From Bacillota bacterium (lineage in GTDB: Bacteria > Bacillota > Clostridia > Lachnospirales > Lachnospiraceae): a stretch of DNA of 59,104 bases. Shown piece after piece: positions 1-9,122 of the stretch. Under the pieces are notes generated by a model. It saw nothing but the letters and a program-made list of their open reading frames with translations, was not told the origin of the DNA and searched no databases. Numbering within the stretch: the stretch's first letter is position 1; each line of letters starts with the position of its first letter. A program made the position numbers and the translations under genes. The DNA is taken from NCBI GenBank assembly GCA_023413555.1, contig JAEZPG010000021.1, positions 1 to 59,104 on the forward strand, read 5' to 3'.

Positions 1-8
1 GTTGGCAT
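1..8 (-). CDS. Start of a divergent gene cut by the window edge
   Basis: On the minus strand an AAAAGGAGA ribosome binding site (about 12-20) is followed six bases later by an ATG at 8-6, and the reading frame then leaves the window. Only the first two codons (Met-Pro) are visible, so no product can be named. The site is inferred from the ribosome binding site and start codon alone. Confidence 0.45.
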
Positions 9-161
9 AACATATCTCCTTTTCTCTAATATAGTATAGTTATCATACCATAAATTGTGTCAAAAAAGTAGGAAATAGTCCGACAAAATAATGACAATTC
101 GGAATTAACAATAATTAATCCTGCACATAATAAGAAGACTAGCTAGCTCGAAAGGAATATT

Positions 162-767
162 ATGAGACATAGAATTTATAACCTTATGAAGAGAATGGAT
201 ATAAAAGATCTTAATACACAGCTTGCACTTCAGTGTACACCTGTAATTACCGGTCTAAAGGTGGCTAATCTATTAATTTTGCAAAATAATAAAGTTGAAT
301 ATTTAAAGAGGATCATTGGAGAAACAAGGCTATTGTGTTTTATGTTTTTTCAATCGGAATGTAAAACTATTATTCTTTTGTATAATAAAAGCCTGCTACA
401 GTCATATTTATCAAAAAAGCAAGTAAGAGTTTTTCTTGAAAGAATGGGATATGAACTACTGGATTTGAATGATATTCTAAGTCAGTTGCAATTTCGGTAT
501 GAAGCATACAAGATAGGCCTGCAGGAATTTCCGCATGAAATTGGCTTGATACTAGGGTATCCTCTAGAAGATGTGGAAGGATTTATTAAGAATCAAGGAC
601 AAAATTCACTATATACCGGATACTGGAAGGTGTACGATCATTTGCCAGAGAAGATGCACTTGTTCTCAGAGTTTGAACTAGCCGAAGAAACAATACTTAG
701 ACAGGTATTAAATGGTGTTAATATGATAGCAATCATTAATAGTAATTTTGTTGACCAAATAACTTAA
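162..767 (+). CDS. DUF3793 family protein
   Basis: This 201-residue protein belongs to DUF3793, a soluble family of unknown function common in Clostridia and often found near iron or metal transport genes. The C-terminal half carries the typical signature, a FPHEIGLILGYPLEDVEGF-like stretch at about residues 122-140 followed by a conserved KVY segment. The ATG has an AAAGGAAT site in front (151-158); a second in-frame Met at residue 9 is a possible alternative start. The next gene is a ZIP metal transporter, so a role linked to metal status is possible but is inference. No signal peptide or membrane segment is seen. Confidence 0.75.
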   Translation: MRHRIYNLMKRMDIKDLNTQLALQCTPVITGLKVANLLILQNNKVEYLKRIIGETRLLCFMFFQSECKTIILLYNKSLLQSYLSKKQVRVFLERMGYELLDLNDILSQLQFRYEAYKIGLQEFPHEIGLILGYPLEDVEGFIKNQGQNSLYTGYWKVYDHLPEKMHLFSEFELAEETILRQVLNGVNMIAIINSNFVDQIT

Positions 768-825
768 TTGGTATATACTGTGGGTATAAGTTAGACATTA
801 CTAACTAGAATAGGAGTGAATAAGA

Positions 826-1608
826 TTGTTATATGGAGTATCAGAGGGTATTCTAATACCATTTATCGGAACGACACTTGGTGCTGCTTGTGTATTTTTT
901 GTCAAAGGAACCGTACCTGATAAGCTACAACGAGCTTTGACAGGATTTGCTGCGGGTGTGATGGTAGCAGCCTCCATTTGGAGCTTGTTATTACCAGCTT
1001 TAGACCAGGCAGCCTCTAAAGGTAAGCTGGCATTTGTTCCGGCAGTAGTAGGCTTTTGGCTGGGCATCTTATTTCTTTTGTTGTTGGATCATATTATTCC
1101 TCATTTACACAGTAAAAGTCAAGAAGCTGAAGGAATGAAAAGCAATTTAAGCAAACGAACTATGCTAGTACTAGCGGTTGCGTTACATAACATTCCAGAA
1201 GGAATGGCTGTTGGCGTTGTATATGCTGGTAGCATAGCAGGAGAGACCAATATTTCACTTATGGGAGCTCTTGTATTGGCCATTGGTATTGCAATTCAAA
1301 ACTTCCCAGAGGGTGCCATTATTTCTATGCCACTATATGCGGAGGGTGCTTCTAAGAAAAAGGCCTTTGGGCTTGGGGTAATGTCTGGAGTAGTTGAACC
1401 AATGGGAGCATTATTTACTATAGTAGCAGCTGGAATTATCGTGCCTGCTTTACCATATTTATTGAGTTTTGCTGCAGGCGCTATGATTTATGTAGTCATC
1501 GAAGAATTGATTCCAGAAATGTCTTCAGGTGAGCACTCTAACATAGGAACAATTTTCTTTGCTACCGGATTTACCCTAATGATGATTTTGGATATCACAC
1601 TTGGATAG
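826..1608 (+). CDS. ZIP family metal transporter (ZupT-like)
   Basis: A 260-residue multi-pass membrane protein of the ZIP family, which imports divalent metals such as zinc into the cytoplasm. The two family signatures are present: HNIPEG at residues 121-126 in TM4 and QNFPEG at 158-163 in TM5, together forming the usual binuclear metal site. A conserved E-P-M-G follows near residue 201. The loop between TM3 and TM4 holds one short His-containing stretch (IPHLH). Translation starts at TTG 826 with a good AGGAGTG site at 812-818; no ATG fits. It lies 58 bases after the DUF3793 gene with no terminator seen between, so the two may be co-transcribed. The metal cannot be read from sequence. Confidence 0.88.
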   Translation: MLYGVSEGILIPFIGTTLGAACVFFVKGTVPDKLQRALTGFAAGVMVAASIWSLLLPALDQAASKGKLAFVPAVVGFWLGILFLLLLDHIIPHLHSKSQEAEGMKSNLSKRTMLVLAVALHNIPEGMAVGVVYAGSIAGETNISLMGALVLAIGIAIQNFPEGAIISMPLYAEGASKKKAFGLGVMSGVVEPMGALFTIVAAGIIVPALPYLLSFAAGAMIYVVIEELIPEMSSGEHSNIGTIFFATGFTLMMILDITLG

Positions 1609-1775
1609 AAGCATGATTTCACAGGTTGACATTATTTTACATAAAAAACCAGCTAGTTAATTTGTACTAGCAATTTGTCTGAAAAATGTTTACAATAAGA
1701 GTATACTATGTAATAGGAGTGCCAACATATAATAAGTGTTTTGTCTTAAGGTTGCTCATACTGGGGGTGAGAGAA

Positions 1776-3740
1776 CTGTCCACTAGAAAACGAATCGGGG
1801 TTTTAATTTCCAATGCAACGAATCGAAATAACGCATTGTTAATAAAGGGAATCATTAAAAAAGCCTATTCCTATAACTTAGATGTATGTGTGTTTGCTAC
1901 TTTTATTAGGCAGACAGAAAACATCGGCTATTTGGAAGGTGAAATGAATATCTTTAACCTACCTAATTTTGATTCCTTAGATGGTCTTATTTTGTTGGGT
2001 GATTCTATACAGGTATCGGCTTTGGAAGAACAATTAGAAGAGAGACTGCTAACCCAGTGCTCTTGCCCTATCGTTGTGTTAGATAAGGAATCCCAATATT
2101 TTCCATATCTGGCTGTGAATGATATGGTAACTTTTGAACATCTTGTGGATCATCTCATCGAATGCCACGGATTTACAAAGATAAATTGTTTAACTGGTTT
2201 TAAAGGTCATATTCATGCTGAAAATCGTTTGAAAGGTTATTTCCGCAGTTTAGAAAAACATAATATTTCAGTGGAAAAGGACCGGTATTCATATGGAGAT
2301 TTCTGGGTGGTTGATGCAGCAGCTTATGCCCATAAGATCATAAATGGAGAAGTACCAATGCCGGAAGCTCTTGTTTGTGCAGCAGATTATTCTGCTATGG
2401 AGGTTATAAAGGAATTCGTTAAGGCTGGAATTCATGTTCCGGAGGATATCGCAGTAGTAGGTTATGACTCCTATGAAGAAGGAATCGCTTATATACCAAG
2501 TATTACCTCAGCAGAAATGCCATTTGATACCCATGGTAGTAATGCTGTTATCATGATACATAATATGATAGAAGGAACGAATGAACCTATTGACATAAAG
2601 ACAGGTGGAAATCTTTGCATTGCCCAAAGTTGTGGATGTAGTATTGATTTACACTACCAGAATCGGTTGAAGAATCTAGACAAAGATAATGATTATTTGC
2701 AGGATTTTTTTATTAGAAGTAGTTTTATGAAAGAAAATCTCACCTCTGCCACAACCATTGAGGCATGTATGAAGGAGGTAGCGCATAATACATATCAACT
2801 TAGTAAATACCAAGAATTCTATGTATGTCTCTGTGAGGACTGGGATGAAGTTAATGAGATGCTTCCAGAAGAGTGGGGTAATGTGGCCCAGAATAATAAG
2901 TATCGTAAACTTGGATATACAGACCATATGAGTATGTATGTAAGCGATATCCATGGAGAAATAAGTTTTGACAGGACAAAGTTTTCTGTAAAAGAGATGT
3001 TACCAGCTTTGTATAAGGAAAGAGAGTATCCTACCACCTACTACTTTACACCGATTCATTTTATTGATCGTTGTTTTGGATACATGGTTATCAATTTTGG
3101 TAAGGAAATTGCTATGTTTGAACCGCAGTATCGAAGTTGGTCAAGGAATATAAACAATGCAATTGAGATTGTCCGTTCTCACAATGAAATGGTTTACTAT
3201 AATAAGAAACTTAATTATCTTGCAGTTAGGGATGAATTAACCGGTGTGAATAACCGGCTTGGATTTAATATGGTAGCGAAAGAAATGATCCGAGAATGTT
3301 TAGCCAGTGGATTACAGTTTATGATGGTGCTTGGGGATATGGATAACATGAAAGGAATCAATGACATCTATGGACATCTACAAGGGGATAGCGCAATAAG
3401 AGTGGTGGCCAATGCTTTTACTTATGCGAAAGGTAAGGATGGCTATGTAGCCAGATTAGGTGGAGATGAGTTTGTCCTTATTATGAAGGGGAAGTTCGAT
3501 GATTCCTATGCTGGTGATGTTGTGACAAACATCTATAAGTATCTAAAACAGTATAATGCAACCAGTGGTAAATCCTATCATATACACGTTAGCGTAGGTT
3601 TCTATTATGACTTTATTAGTGAGATGGATACTAAGGACAATGATATTCTAGATAGGTACCTGTATGTTGCAGATCAATTTATGTATCAGGTTAAGCAAGC
3701 TAAGAAAAATTCTAAAGAGGGCTGTTATTATTACAGATAA
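1776..3740 (+). CDS. Diguanylate cyclase with LacI-type periplasmic-binding-like sensor domain
   Basis: The protein (about 654 residues) joins an N-terminal LacI/periplasmic-binding-like sensor without a DNA-binding helix-turn-helix, a middle region resembling a GAF-type fold, and a C-terminal GGDEF domain that makes cyclic di-GMP. The catalytic RLGGDEF motif is intact, preceded by DELTGVNNRLGF and the D-x-D metal-binding region. The usual RxxD inhibitory site before GGDEF is absent (G-K-D-G at that place). No membrane segment is seen, so the sensor probably reads a cytoplasmic ligand, perhaps a sugar. The frame is open from ATG 1686, but a strong GGGGGTGA site at 1763-1770 points to CTG 1776 as the start; GTG 1767 lies inside that site. 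Confidence 0.8.
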   Translation: MSTRKRIGVLISNATNRNNALLIKGIIKKAYSYNLDVCVFATFIRQTENIGYLEGEMNIFNLPNFDSLDGLILLGDSIQVSALEEQLEERLLTQCSCPIVVLDKESQYFPYLAVNDMVTFEHLVDHLIECHGFTKINCLTGFKGHIHAENRLKGYFRSLEKHNISVEKDRYSYGDFWVVDAAAYAHKIINGEVPMPEALVCAADYSAMEVIKEFVKAGIHVPEDIAVVGYDSYEEGIAYIPSITSAEMPFDTHGSNAVIMIHNMIEGTNEPIDIKTGGNLCIAQSCGCSIDLHYQNRLKNLDKDNDYLQDFFIRSSFMKENLTSATTIEACMKEVAHNTYQLSKYQEFYVCLCEDWDEVNEMLPEEWGNVAQNNKYRKLGYTDHMSMYVSDIHGEISFDRTKFSVKEMLPALYKEREYPTTYYFTPIHFIDRCFGYMVINFGKEIAMFEPQYRSWSRNINNAIEIVRSHNEMVYYNKKLNYLAVRDELTGVNNRLGFNMVAKEMIRECLASGLQFMMVLGDMDNMKGINDIYGHLQGDSAIRVVANAFTYAKGKDGYVARLGGDEFVLIMKGKFDDSYAGDVVTNIYKYLKQYNATSGKSYHIHVSVGFYYDFISEMDTKDNDILDRYLYVADQFMYQVKQAKKNSKEGCYYYR

Positions 3741-3856
3741 AGCCTCCTTGCAAAAGATAAACAGACCTTTTATAATGGTATATTAGAGGGAAGATAGCAT
3801 TGTTTATGACTGTAATATCATCCACATGCCGTAAAATAAAAGTTAGGAGATCAATC

Positions 3857-5029
3857 GTGAAGAGATTAATATACATCATATGTGTAATTACATTACTGTT
3901 GGGATTGACTGCCTGTTCCTCTAGAAAGAGTGCAGGCAGCTATTATGATGATGGAATTGATGCTTTGGACAATGGCCAGTACGAGGAGGCTTGTAAAAAC
4001 TTTAAACAAGCTATCTTATTAAAGAATGATAAAGCGATTTATTATATTGAATATGGCCAGGCCTTGACAAAGCTAGGCCAATATGAGGAAGCCATTGAAC
4101 AATACAAGAAAGCTATTGTTAATGTTAATTCTTCTATTACAAATCAGAATAAAAAACGTGCACTTCGAGGACAAGGTATCGCCTATTATTATCTGGAAAA
4201 GTACGAGGATGCTGTAAAAGTCTTTCAGGAAGCTTTGAAAATGAAATATGTTGAAGAATTGAATACAGATATAAGGAGTTATCTGGGACAATGCTTTGTA
4301 AAGCAAGAAAAGTATCCCGAAGCTTTAGAGGTATATAATACCCTTGTGGACGAGGAAGGTACTGCAACTGTCTATGCCCAGAGAGCACTAGTAAATCATG
4401 AAGGTGGAAATACTGTAGAAGCCAAGAAAGACTTTGAAAAGGCACTTAGCCTTGATAGCAAGAATTTGACCTTATATCTTTTAAATTATAAGATGCTTAT
4501 AGATTCTAAAGAGGAAGAAGAGGCAAACGCTATTCTTAATAAAGCAGCTGCCATAAAGCCGGAAAATAAGCAGCAGTCCTATCAGCTTGCAGAAGTCAAA
4601 TATTATCAGAAGGACTATGAAGGAGCCTTAACTATATTAAAGGATATTGCTTCAGAGGTGAAGGAGGCATATCGCCTTATGGGGGATGTGTACTATATTG
4701 AAAAGGACTATAACAATGCTATTGATCATTACTTGCTTTATATTGCAGATAACCCCCAGACAATTAGCAGTACCTGCTACCTGAATCTGAGCTCCTGCTA
4801 TATTGCTTTGAAAGAATATGAGAAGGCTCAGTCCTATGTGAAGCTTGGACTTAACTCTGTGGATAAGATAAGTAGTAAGGAGTTACAATATAATGAAGTA
4901 CTTATTTATGAGCAGTTAGGTGATTTCAATTCTGCTTATAAGAAGGCAAAGGAATATGTGAAAATGTATCCAGATGATAAAAATATGAAGAGGGAATATG
5001 AATTCCTGTCTACTAGATATAAGAAGTAA
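3857..5029 (+). CDS. Tetratricopeptide-repeat lipoprotein
   Basis: A 390-residue secreted lipoprotein. The N-terminus has a basic start, a hydrophobic stretch and an LTAC lipobox, so Cys near residue 20 should be lipid-anchored on the outer face of the membrane. The rest is a run of TPR helices (for example YYDDGIDALDNGQYEEACKN and repeated Y-A-L-x-K units), a scaffold for protein-protein contacts with no enzymatic motif. The start is GTG 3857 with a TAGGAGA site at 3844-3850; the frame extends upstream to 3800, but that would bury the signal peptide. It follows the diguanylate cyclase and ends 11 bases before hflX. The partner is unknown. Confidence 0.82.
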   Translation: MKRLIYIICVITLLLGLTACSSRKSAGSYYDDGIDALDNGQYEEACKNFKQAILLKNDKAIYYIEYGQALTKLGQYEEAIEQYKKAIVNVNSSITNQNKKRALRGQGIAYYYLEKYEDAVKVFQEALKMKYVEELNTDIRSYLGQCFVKQEKYPEALEVYNTLVDEEGTATVYAQRALVNHEGGNTVEAKKDFEKALSLDSKNLTLYLLNYKMLIDSKEEEEANAILNKAAAIKPENKQQSYQLAEVKYYQKDYEGALTILKDIASEVKEAYRLMGDVYYIEKDYNNAIDHYLLYIADNPQTISSTCYLNLSSCYIALKEYEKAQSYVKLGLNSVDKISSKELQYNEVLIYEQLGDFNSAYKKAKEYVKMYPDDKNMKREYEFLSTRYKK

Positions 5030-5040
5030 TTGGAGGGTTT

Positions 5041-6291
5041 ATGGCTGAATTGTATGAGGTAGGCGACGTAGAGGAGCGAGTGATTCTTGTAGGAGTATGT
5101 GTTGATGATGGAGACGACACGGAAGAATCCATTGAGGAACTAGAAGAGCTTGCTAAGACAGCTGGAGCCGTTACAGTTGCGAAAGTGATTCAGAATAGGG
5201 AAGCCTATCATCCCGGTACCTATATAGGAAAGGGAAAGATAGAAGAAATTAAAGAATTAGCAGGGCATCTAGAGGCAACTGGTATTGTTTGTGATGATGA
5301 ACTTTCTCCTGCGCAGATAAAAAACCTGGAAGATATGCTACAGCTTAAGGTGATTGATCGAACAGTAATGATATTGGATATCTTTGCGGCAAGAGCCAGC
5401 ACAAAAGAAGGTAAGATTCAGGTAGAGTTAGCCCAGCTTAGATATCGTTCAACCAGATTAATCGGGCTTGGCAATAGTCTATCAAGACTGGGTGGTGGTA
5501 TTGGAACCAGAGGCCCAGGTGAGAAAAAGCTCGAAGTAGACAGACGTTTGATTAAAGAACGTATATCAATATTAAAGCGAGAATTAGAAGGAGTAAGGCA
5601 AAATAGAGAGACTTTAAGGATGAAAAGGCAAAGAAATGCTGTTCCGGTGGTGGCCATTGTAGGCTATACAAATGCAGGTAAATCTACTTTGCTGAATACC
5701 TTAACGAATGCCAATGTATTGGAGGAAGATAAACTGTTTGCCACCTTAGATCCTACTACAAGGAATATGGAGCTTACAAGTGGACAACAAATTCTGCTAA
5801 CTGATACAGTAGGGTTTATTCGAAAACTACCACATCATTTAATAGAAGCATTTAAAAGTACCTTAGAAGAAGCTAAATACGCTGATATTATACTTCATGT
5901 TGTCGATGCATCTAATCCTCAAGCAGATATGCAGATGCATATAGTCTATGAGACATTGGAGCAGCTCGGTGTTAAGGATAAACCGATCATCACCGCATTT
6001 AACAAACAAGATTGTTTAGAACTACCTGTTGTCATGAAGGATTTAAAAGCTGATAAGACGATAAAGATATCGGCAAAACAAGGGAGCGGTTTAAACGAAC
6101 TATTAGACGCGATAGAGACAATCCTAAAAGAGCAGAAGGTTCTGGTTGAAAAAGTGTTTTCCTATCAGGATGCAGGTATGATTCAGATAATTAGGAAATA
6201 TGGGCAACTTCTTATGGAAGAATATCAGGAAAATGGAATATTTGTCAGGGCATATGTACCGAAGGAAATCTATCACAAAATAATTATTTGA
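5041..6291 (+). CDS. hflX: GTPase HflX
   Basis: A 416-residue ribosome-associated GTPase that rescues or splits stalled ribosomes in other bacteria. The HflX N-terminal domain is followed by the glycine-rich GGGIGTRGPGE linker near residue 155. The GTPase domain then shows Walker A GYTNAGKST, DTVGFI (G3), NKQD (G4) and the SAK-type G5 (ISAKQGSG). A coiled-coil stretch rich in Arg and Glu precedes the G domain. The length is normal for the family. The ATG is preceded by GGAGGGTTT and lies 11 bases after the TPR gene, so the two are likely co-transcribed. A hairpin terminator follows. Confidence 0.95.
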   Translation: MAELYEVGDVEERVILVGVCVDDGDDTEESIEELEELAKTAGAVTVAKVIQNREAYHPGTYIGKGKIEEIKELAGHLEATGIVCDDELSPAQIKNLEDMLQLKVIDRTVMILDIFAARASTKEGKIQVELAQLRYRSTRLIGLGNSLSRLGGGIGTRGPGEKKLEVDRRLIKERISILKRELEGVRQNRETLRMKRQRNAVPVVAIVGYTNAGKSTLLNTLTNANVLEEDKLFATLDPTTRNMELTSGQQILLTDTVGFIRKLPHHLIEAFKSTLEEAKYADIILHVVDASNPQADMQMHIVYETLEQLGVKDKPIITAFNKQDCLELPVVMKDLKADKTIKISAKQGSGLNELLDAIETILKEQKVLVEKVFSYQDAGMIQIIRKYGQLLMEEYQENGIFVRAYVPKEIYHKIII

Positions 6292-6376
6292 TTATATATC
6301 TTGCACAAAAAATATACTGTTTTTTTGTTGATTATGTTATTGACAAATCTATGAAGCTAATAGAATCAAGGTTTAC

Positions 6377-6412
6377 AGGTCATACTACATATTGTGGTAT
6401 GACCTTGTTTTT
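6377..6412 (+). terminator. Terminator after hflX
   Basis: The 9-bp inverted repeat AGGTCATAC/GTATGACCT (6377-6385 and 6397-6405) is followed by a T-rich run. It closes the diguanylate cyclase-TPR-hflX unit. Confidence 0.75.
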
Positions 6413-6435
6413 GGTGTAGATATTGTAGATATGCC

Positions 6436-6464
6436 TTGACTAGACCTTTTTCATTTGCTACAAT
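6436..6464 (+). promoter_or_regulatory. Vegetative promoter for nrdD
   Basis: TTGACT (6436-6441) and TACAAT (6459-6464) are separated by exactly 17 bases, close to the sigma-A consensus. They lie about 60 bases before the nrdD start. Confidence 0.75.
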
Positions 6465-6525
6465 TATATTCAAACAACAAATTGATAACAAATGAGAATA
6501 AACTGGTTAGAAGGGAGCTAGATTC

Positions 6526-8907
6526 ATGTTTAAGGTAATGAAAAGGGATGGAGAGATTGCGGAGTTTAATCTGTCCAAGATCTCTAATGCAATTGCAAAG
6601 GCGTTTAACGCTACCTCAAAAATGTACAATGACGATATTATTAATCTGCTTGCACTGAGGGTTACTTCAGATTTTCAGGGAAAGGTAAAAGATGATGAGG
6701 TATCTGTGGAGGATATTCAGGATAGTGTAGAGCATGTTCTGGAACAAACAGGGTATACTGATGTCGCGAAGGCTTATATCTTATATCGTAAGAACCGTGA
6801 AAAAATTCGTAATATGAGGTCTACCATATTAGACTACAAGGAGATTGTTAATAGCTATGTGAAAGAAGAGGACTGGCGTGTAAAGGAGAACTCTACCGTT
6901 ACCTATTCTGTTGGCGGATTGATTTTACATAATTCAGGCTCTATTACAGCAAATTACTGGCTGTCAGAAATTTATGATGATGAGATTGCTAATGCTCATC
7001 GTAATGCAGATATACATATACATGACTTATCTATGTTAACTGGTTATTGTGCAGGATGGTCTTTAAAACAATTGATTAAGGAAGGATTGGGAGGGATTCC
7101 TGGAAAGATTACTTCTTCTCCAGCGTCACATCTATCTACTTTGTGTAACCAGATGGTGAATTTCCTTGGAATTATGCAGAATGAATGGGCAGGTGCGCAG
7201 GCATTTTCTTCCTTTGATACTTATCTGGCACCATTCGTAAAGATTGATAATCTAACATATAAAGAAGTGAAGCAATGTATTCAGTCCTTTATATACGGTG
7301 TGAATACTCCTAGCCGATGGGGAACACAAGCACCATTTTCTAATATTACCTTAGATTGGACGGTACCTGATGATCTGGCTAATCTACCATGTATTATTGG
7401 TGGAAAAGAGGTTGATTTTACCTATAAGGATTGTAAGAGAGAAATGGATATGGTAAACAAAGCCTTTATTGAGATTATGGTAGAGGGTGATGCCAACGGA
7501 CGTGGATTCCAATATCCAATACCTACTTACTCCATTACCAAAGACTTTGATTGGTCTGATACAGAGAATAATAGATTATTGTTTGAGATGACTTCCAAGT
7601 ACGGAACTCCATATTTCTCAAACTATATTAACTCCGATATGGAGCCGAGTGATGTACGATCCATGTGTTGTCGTCTACGTCTTGATCTTCGTGAGCTTCG
7701 CAAGAAGACAGGCGGCTTCTTTGGTTCAGGTGAAAGTACCGGTAGTGTAGGTGTAGTTACCATTAATATGCCAAGGATTGCTTATTTATCAAAGAGTGAG
7801 GAAGAGTTTTTCAGCCGTTTGAATCGTCAGATGGATATAGCTGCTCGTTCCCTTAATACCAAGCGTAGAGTTATTACTAAGCTTCTAAATGAAGGTTTAT
7901 ATCCATATACCAAACGCTACCTGGGTAGCTTTGATAATCATTTCTCCACCATTGGTTTGGTTGGAATGAATGAGGTTGGATTAAATGCCAGATGGCTATT
8001 AGCAGATATGACATCAACAAAAACAAAGGAATTCTCAAAGAAGGTATTAAATCATATGAGAGAACGTCTCTCTGATTATCAGGTAGAATATGGTGAATTG
8101 TATAATCTGGAGGCAACCCCAGCAGAATCTACTTCTTATCGATTGGCTAAGCATGACAAGAAGCGTTGGCCAGACATTCGTACAGCAGGAAGTGAGGGAG
8201 ATGCACCATATTACACCAATAGCTCTCATTTACCAGTTGGCTACACAGAGGATGTCTTTGATGCTCTGGATATTCAGGATGAATTACAGACACTGTATAC
8301 CTCCGGAACAGTATTTCATACCTTCCTCGGAGAGAAGCTTCCTGATTGGAGTGCAGCAGCTAAATTGGTTCGTACTATTGCAAACAACTATAAACTACCA
8401 TACTATACGATATCTCCAACTTACTCTATCTGTAAGAACCATGGTTATTTGTCAGGTGAGCAGTTTACTTGTCCAATCTGTGGAGAAAAAGCTGAGGTCT
8501 ACAGTCGAATTACTGGATATTATCGTCCTGTTCAAAACTGGAACGAAGGCAAGACCCAGGAGTATAAGAACCGTAAGGTATATAGTATGAATCAATCTAG
8601 ACCCATGTCTGATATAATTGGTGAGACAATTGAAACTCCTACAATTCAGCTAGATCTAGGAGGAGAAGATACTAGTCGTTTCCTATTTACGACAAAGACC
8701 TGTCCAAACTGTGCAGCAGCGAAACAGCTATTGAAGAATGTGGACTATGTGCTGATTGATGCGGAAGAACAACCTGATATGGCAAGAAAATACGGCATTA
8801 TGCAAGCTCCTGCATTGGTTGTGATTGAAAATGGAGAGGTAGAGAAATATGGTAATTTATCCAGAATTAAGGCATATCAGGAAGAAAACTTTCTGTGTAT
8901 AAAATAA
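6526..8907 (+). CDS. nrdD: Class III anaerobic ribonucleoside-triphosphate reductase with fused glutaredoxin-like tail
   Basis: A 793-residue glycyl-radical enzyme that reduces ribonucleotides to deoxyribonucleotides without oxygen. An ATP-cone regulatory domain occupies about residues 1-95. The C-terminal part of the catalytic domain has Zn-site cysteines C636, C649 and C652, and the radical loop SRITGYYRPVQNW with radical glycine G664. Beyond the usual end of NrdD, residues from about 710 form a glutaredoxin/thioredoxin-like domain with a C726-P-N-C729 redox pair and a cis-Pro-like APAL segment. The tail probably supplies electrons to the active site (inference). The ATG at 6526 has GAAGGGAGC in front. 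The activase gene nrdG, often adjacent, is not in this window. thyA and folA follow, giving a dNTP synthesis block. Confidence 0.95.
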   Translation: MFKVMKRDGEIAEFNLSKISNAIAKAFNATSKMYNDDIINLLALRVTSDFQGKVKDDEVSVEDIQDSVEHVLEQTGYTDVAKAYILYRKNREKIRNMRSTILDYKEIVNSYVKEEDWRVKENSTVTYSVGGLILHNSGSITANYWLSEIYDDEIANAHRNADIHIHDLSMLTGYCAGWSLKQLIKEGLGGIPGKITSSPASHLSTLCNQMVNFLGIMQNEWAGAQAFSSFDTYLAPFVKIDNLTYKEVKQCIQSFIYGVNTPSRWGTQAPFSNITLDWTVPDDLANLPCIIGGKEVDFTYKDCKREMDMVNKAFIEIMVEGDANGRGFQYPIPTYSITKDFDWSDTENNRLLFEMTSKYGTPYFSNYINSDMEPSDVRSMCCRLRLDLRELRKKTGGFFGSGESTGSVGVVTINMPRIAYLSKSEEEFFSRLNRQMDIAARSLNTKRRVITKLLNEGLYPYTKRYLGSFDNHFSTIGLVGMNEVGLNARWLLADMTSTKTKEFSKKVLNHMRERLSDYQVEYGELYNLEATPAESTSYRLAKHDKKRWPDIRTAGSEGDAPYYTNSSHLPVGYTEDVFDALDIQDELQTLYTSGTVFHTFLGEKLPDWSAAAKLVRTIANNYKLPYYTISPTYSICKNHGYLSGEQFTCPICGEKAEVYSRITGYYRPVQNWNEGKTQEYKNRKVYSMNQSRPMSDIIGETIETPTIQLDLGGEDTSRFLFTTKTCPNCAAAKQLLKNVDYVLIDAEEQPDMARKYGIMQAPALVVIENGEVEKYGNLSRIKAYQEENFLCIK

Positions 8908-8926
8908 AATCAATATAAATGATATG

Positions 8927-8957
8927 GCTTCCCATGACTTTCTGGGAAGCTATTTTG
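8927..8957 (+). terminator. Terminator after nrdD
   Basis: The 8-bp perfect stem GCTTCCCA/TGGGAAGC (8927-8934 and 8943-8950) is followed by TATTTTG. It separates nrdD from thyA. Confidence 0.75.
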
Positions 8958-9122
8958 TGTTAACAGCGAGTGTCCATCACCGAACAACGAAGTCGTGAGA
9001 AGGAATGGAAGGTGCTTGTATAACAAAAGAGGAATATATTACAAGAGGTTAGGATATGCCTTGCGTAAATGTCTGAAAAACGATAGAATAGAAAAAGAAT
9101 GATAAGGAAGGATGAATCAAAT

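Noticed and set aside
6377..6411. NrdR box upstream of nrdD
   Set aside because: The ACATATTGT-like words in the hairpin do not match the paired 16-base NrdR palindromes, and the hairpin works better as the hflX terminator.
8090..8590. A 166-codon open frame inside nrdD in another frame
   Set aside because: It lies wholly within the conserved catalytic region of nrdD, has no ribosome site and shows no family features; it is a frame shadow.
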